From NCBI GenBank assembly GCA_021789355.1, contig JAJYJR010000349.1, forward strand, positions 1-6,357: a stretch of DNA of 6,357 bases, in the 5' to 3' direction. This document shows, piece after piece, positions 5,211 through 6,357 of this stretch (within the stretch, counting starts at the first letter, position 1; every line of letters starts with the position of its first letter). Below the pieces are notes generated by a model. The model ran no database searches. It saw nothing but the letters and a program-made list of their open reading frames with translations, and was not told the DNA's origin. The position numbers and the translations under genes were made by a program. This DNA comes from Chloroflexota bacterium. GTDB lineage: Bacteria > Chloroflexota > Limnocylindria > Limnocylindrales > CSP1-4.

Positions 5211-5451
5211 CATGTTCGTTTCCGGCAACGCCGCGATCTCGGCAGGAGACGTCTGGTACGGAGGATCGAATACCGTCATCGGCCCATACACCGTCTGGAA
5301 TGGTAGCGCTACCGTCCTGAACGGCAGCTCATCGCCCCTCGCCTACTCGCCCGACCCACTGATGAAGAAGCCCGTCGAGGCCGAGACGGACCCGCTGGTA
5401 TGGCTGCGCCGCCGGGTCGATGAGATCTGTTGGCAGCCGCCGTCCCGCTGA
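5200..5451 (+). CDS. Small beta-repeat protein
   Basis: An 83-residue protein from ATG 5200, with AGGGGGA at 5188-5194 five bases upstream; it overlaps the coiled-coil gene by 11 bp. The upstream in-frame GTG at 5173 lacks a comparable site. Residues 5-45 fall into three units of about 13-14 residues: MFVSGNAAISAGD, VWYGGSNTVIGPYT and VWNGSATVLNGSSS. The last two share V-W, G, T-V and G at matching places. This small, Gly/Asn/Ser-rich repeat suggests stacked short beta strands, as in beta-solenoid or fibre-like structures. The C-terminal half (residues about 46-83) is different, with a polar, Pro-containing linker and a helix (LVWLRRRVDEICW). A hand-counted line (5221-5280) gives about 62% GC, lower than the 73% counted in lines of the annealing and coiled-coil genes. 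No named family is recognised. Confidence 0.7.
   Translation: MGPDMFVSGNAAISAGDVWYGGSNTVIGPYTVWNGSATVLNGSSSPLAYSPDPLMKKPVEAETDPLVWLRRRVDEICWQPPSR
5251..5334 (+). repeat. Degenerate 42-bp tandem repeat inside the beta-repeat gene
   Basis: GTCTGG recurs at 5251 and 5293, exactly 42 bp (14 codons) apart. Each copy continues to ACCGTC and ends near GGC. The protein copies read VWYGGSNTVIG and VWNGSATVLNG with one residue of slippage. The copies have diverged at the DNA level, so the repeat is old or held by protein structure. Confidence 0.55.
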
Positions 5452-5456
5452 GAGAG

Positions 5457-5461
5457 AGGAG
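5457..5461 (+). promoter_or_regulatory. Ribosome binding site for the 191-residue protein
   Basis: AGGAG sits 9 nt before ATG 5471, within a purine run that starts at the previous gene's stop. It favours ATG 5471 (MPRKHVVEE) over the upstream in-frame start at 5420, which lies inside the previous gene. Confidence 0.65.
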
Positions 5462-5470
5462 CGATCAGTC

Positions 5471-6046
5471 ATGCCGCGCAAGCACGTCGTCGAGGAGCCG
5501 GACCTGCTGCCGGACGACGCCGGGGAGGAGTGGGGAGGCGGAGAGACGGCCGCCGTGGAGCGATTGGAGCGCGAGCGCCGTGTCATCGAGCCGCCGTTCG
5601 AGCTGGGGCCGTCGTTCTTCGAGCTGCCCGCCCACATCAGGAACATCAGCCTCGGCCGCCCGGTCAGCAACGTCACTGCCACGCTGTCGGTGGCGCTCGA
5701 CGTCCCGTTCGACGGCTTCACCGACCTGATGGGGGAGCACGCGCTGGCCGCGATGTTCGCGGGCTCGTTCCTCGGCAACGGCATCCGCGTGCTCGACGTG
5801 GCACTCCACGCCGACGTGGAGAACGAGGTCACCCAGCGGGTGAAGCTGTCGATGCCGCGCTATGACGACGGGAGGGACCAGCTCGCGGCGTACGTCGCGC
5901 CGCTGCTGGAGGACCCCTCGGTGATCGACCGCCTGCTGAACTACGCCGGGCCGTGGCGCCTGAACCTGCCGGTCAACATCGAGGGAGAGTTCGCGCTGTA
6001 CGAGCCCCAGCAGCGGTTCGACCTGACGCGGCGGGCCGACGACTGA
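5471..6046 (+). CDS. Hypothetical protein, 191 residues
   Basis: The protein starts at ATG 5471 after AGGAG and a 19-bp gap, the second-largest gap in the window. The first 40 residues are strongly acidic and polar (EEPDLLPDDAGEEWGGGE, then ERLERERRVIEPP), probably disordered. Residues about 43-191 look folded, with alternating strands and helices: FFELPAHIRNISLGRPVSNV, TATLSVALDVPF, a helix (LMGEHALAAMFAGSFLG), VLDVALHADVENEV, KLSMPRYDD, a helix (VIDRLLNYAG) and LNLPVNIEGEFALYE. No catalytic, metal-binding or nucleic-acid motif that I recognise is present. It precedes a hairpin and rusA, so a replication or recombination link is possible but unproven. Confidence 0.8.
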   Translation: MPRKHVVEEPDLLPDDAGEEWGGGETAAVERLERERRVIEPPFELGPSFFELPAHIRNISLGRPVSNVTATLSVALDVPFDGFTDLMGEHALAAMFAGSFLGNGIRVLDVALHADVENEVTQRVKLSMPRYDDGRDQLAAYVAPLLEDPSVIDRLLNYAGPWRLNLPVNIEGEFALYEPQQRFDLTRRADD

Positions 6047-6062
6047 CTGGAATCACGAAGCG

Positions 6063-6106
6063 GGCCGCGCCTGACGCTGCTGAGGGGGAGCGCGTCAGGC
6101 GCGGCC
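6063..6106 (+). terminator. Strong 15-bp stem-loop; terminator or RNA regulatory hairpin
   Basis: GGCCGCGCCTGACGC (6063-6077) and GCGTCAGGCGCGGCC (6092-6106) are a perfect 15-bp inverted repeat with a 14-nt loop; a further GCT/AGC pairing inside can extend it after a one-base bulge. It occupies the only sizeable intergenic gap (6047-6118). No T-run follows, so it is not a textbook intrinsic terminator, although terminators without U-tracts are known in high-GC actinobacteria. The right arm ends one base before the rusA ribosome binding site, so an effect on rusA translation is also possible. Confidence 0.75.
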
Positions 6107-6112
6107 GAGGGG
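6107..6112 (+). promoter_or_regulatory. Ribosome binding site of the RusA-like gene
   Basis: GAGGGG lies 6 nt before GTG 6119 and directly touches the base of the upstream hairpin. An in-frame TGA at 6113-6115 rules out any earlier start, so GTG 6119 is the first possible one. Confidence 0.65.
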
Positions 6113-6118
6113 TGAGAC

Positions 6119-6357
6119 GTGACGCTGGGGCTGGTGCCGCCGGAGCCGGTGGCCGAGGCGGTGGTAGTTGAGGTCGTAGTACGGGGCATCCCCGTCCCGC
6201 AGGGGTCCGTCCGCGCGTTCGTCAACCCCAAGACCGGTCGGGCGCAGGTCGTCTCGACGCAGCGGGGAGGGCCGCTCGGTGCATGGCGGGACCGGATCGC
6301 CACGGAGGCACAGATGCAGATGGGGGAGCGACCGCCGATTCGCGGCCCCGTAAAGCT
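6119..6357 (+). CDS. rusA: RusA-like Holliday-junction resolvase (N-terminal part, cut by window end)
   Basis: 79 residues are visible from GTG 6119 to the window edge. Residues 15-35 (VVVEVVVRGIPVPQGSVRAFV) match the opening strand and V-x-G-x-P-x-P-Q-G-S/R loop of RusA family nucleases. They are followed by a strand at 41-48 (RAQVVSTQ), a helix (AWRDRIATEAQ, 55-65) and the lead-in PPIRGPVK, equivalent to MPVKI in E. coli RusA. The three catalytic aspartates of E. coli RusA (D70, D72, D91) map beyond the cut, so activity cannot be judged here. RusA dimers cut four-way DNA junctions. Together with the annealing protein and SbcD-like nuclease this completes a plausible recombination set. The first 14 residues are an extra, poorly conserved lead. 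Confidence 0.82.
   Translation, partial: MTLGLVPPEPVAEAVVVEVVVRGIPVPQGSVRAFVNPKTGRAQVVSTQRGGPLGAWRDRIATEAQMQMGERPPIRGPVK

Overview
The window is a compact, high-GC stretch read entirely on the + strand. Fourteen coding regions (two cut by the window edges) are packed with almost no spacing. Most neighbours overlap by 4 bp (GTGA or ATGA), many use GTG starts, and the only non-coding gap of any size is 72 bp near the right end. This gene packing, many small unknown proteins, and the mix of recombination enzymes with a homing endonuclease point to a bacteriophage or prophage early/replication-recombination region. High GC and several protein motifs typical of actinobacterial phages suggest an actinobacterial or similar high-GC host. 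No host gene, virion gene, tRNA, CRISPR array or integrase is seen, so the host assignment is inference.

Left part (1-2385): the tail of an upstream gene; a small helix-turn-helix protein; a probable single-strand annealing-type recombination protein that appears to carry a C-terminal OB-fold; a small protein with a YGSCSGCD motif; a short protein that looks like the N-terminal piece of a larger phage family; a zinc-ribbon protein; and a small protein with two membrane segments. Middle (2382-3829): an SbcD/Mre11-type nuclease with all five phosphoesterase motifs, followed by a small protein with a C-terminal CxC motif. Next (3837-4613): a free-standing LAGLIDADG homing endonuclease with an unusual C-terminal part (a Cys-rich motif plus two tandem, duplicated HTH units), of visibly lower GC than its surroundings and so probably an inserted selfish gene.

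Right part (4610-6357): a 44-residue ORF, a long coiled-coil protein, a small protein with a 14-residue repeat, an unrecognised 191-residue protein, a strong 15-bp hairpin, and the start of a RusA-like Holliday-junction resolvase that runs off the window.

Taken together, the annealing protein, the Mre11-like nuclease and RusA form a plausible phage recombination module: end processing, strand annealing and junction resolution. The functions of the small proteins between them are unknown. The strongest leads are the homing endonuclease architecture, the annealase-OB fusion, and the hairpin placed directly against the rusA ribosome binding site.
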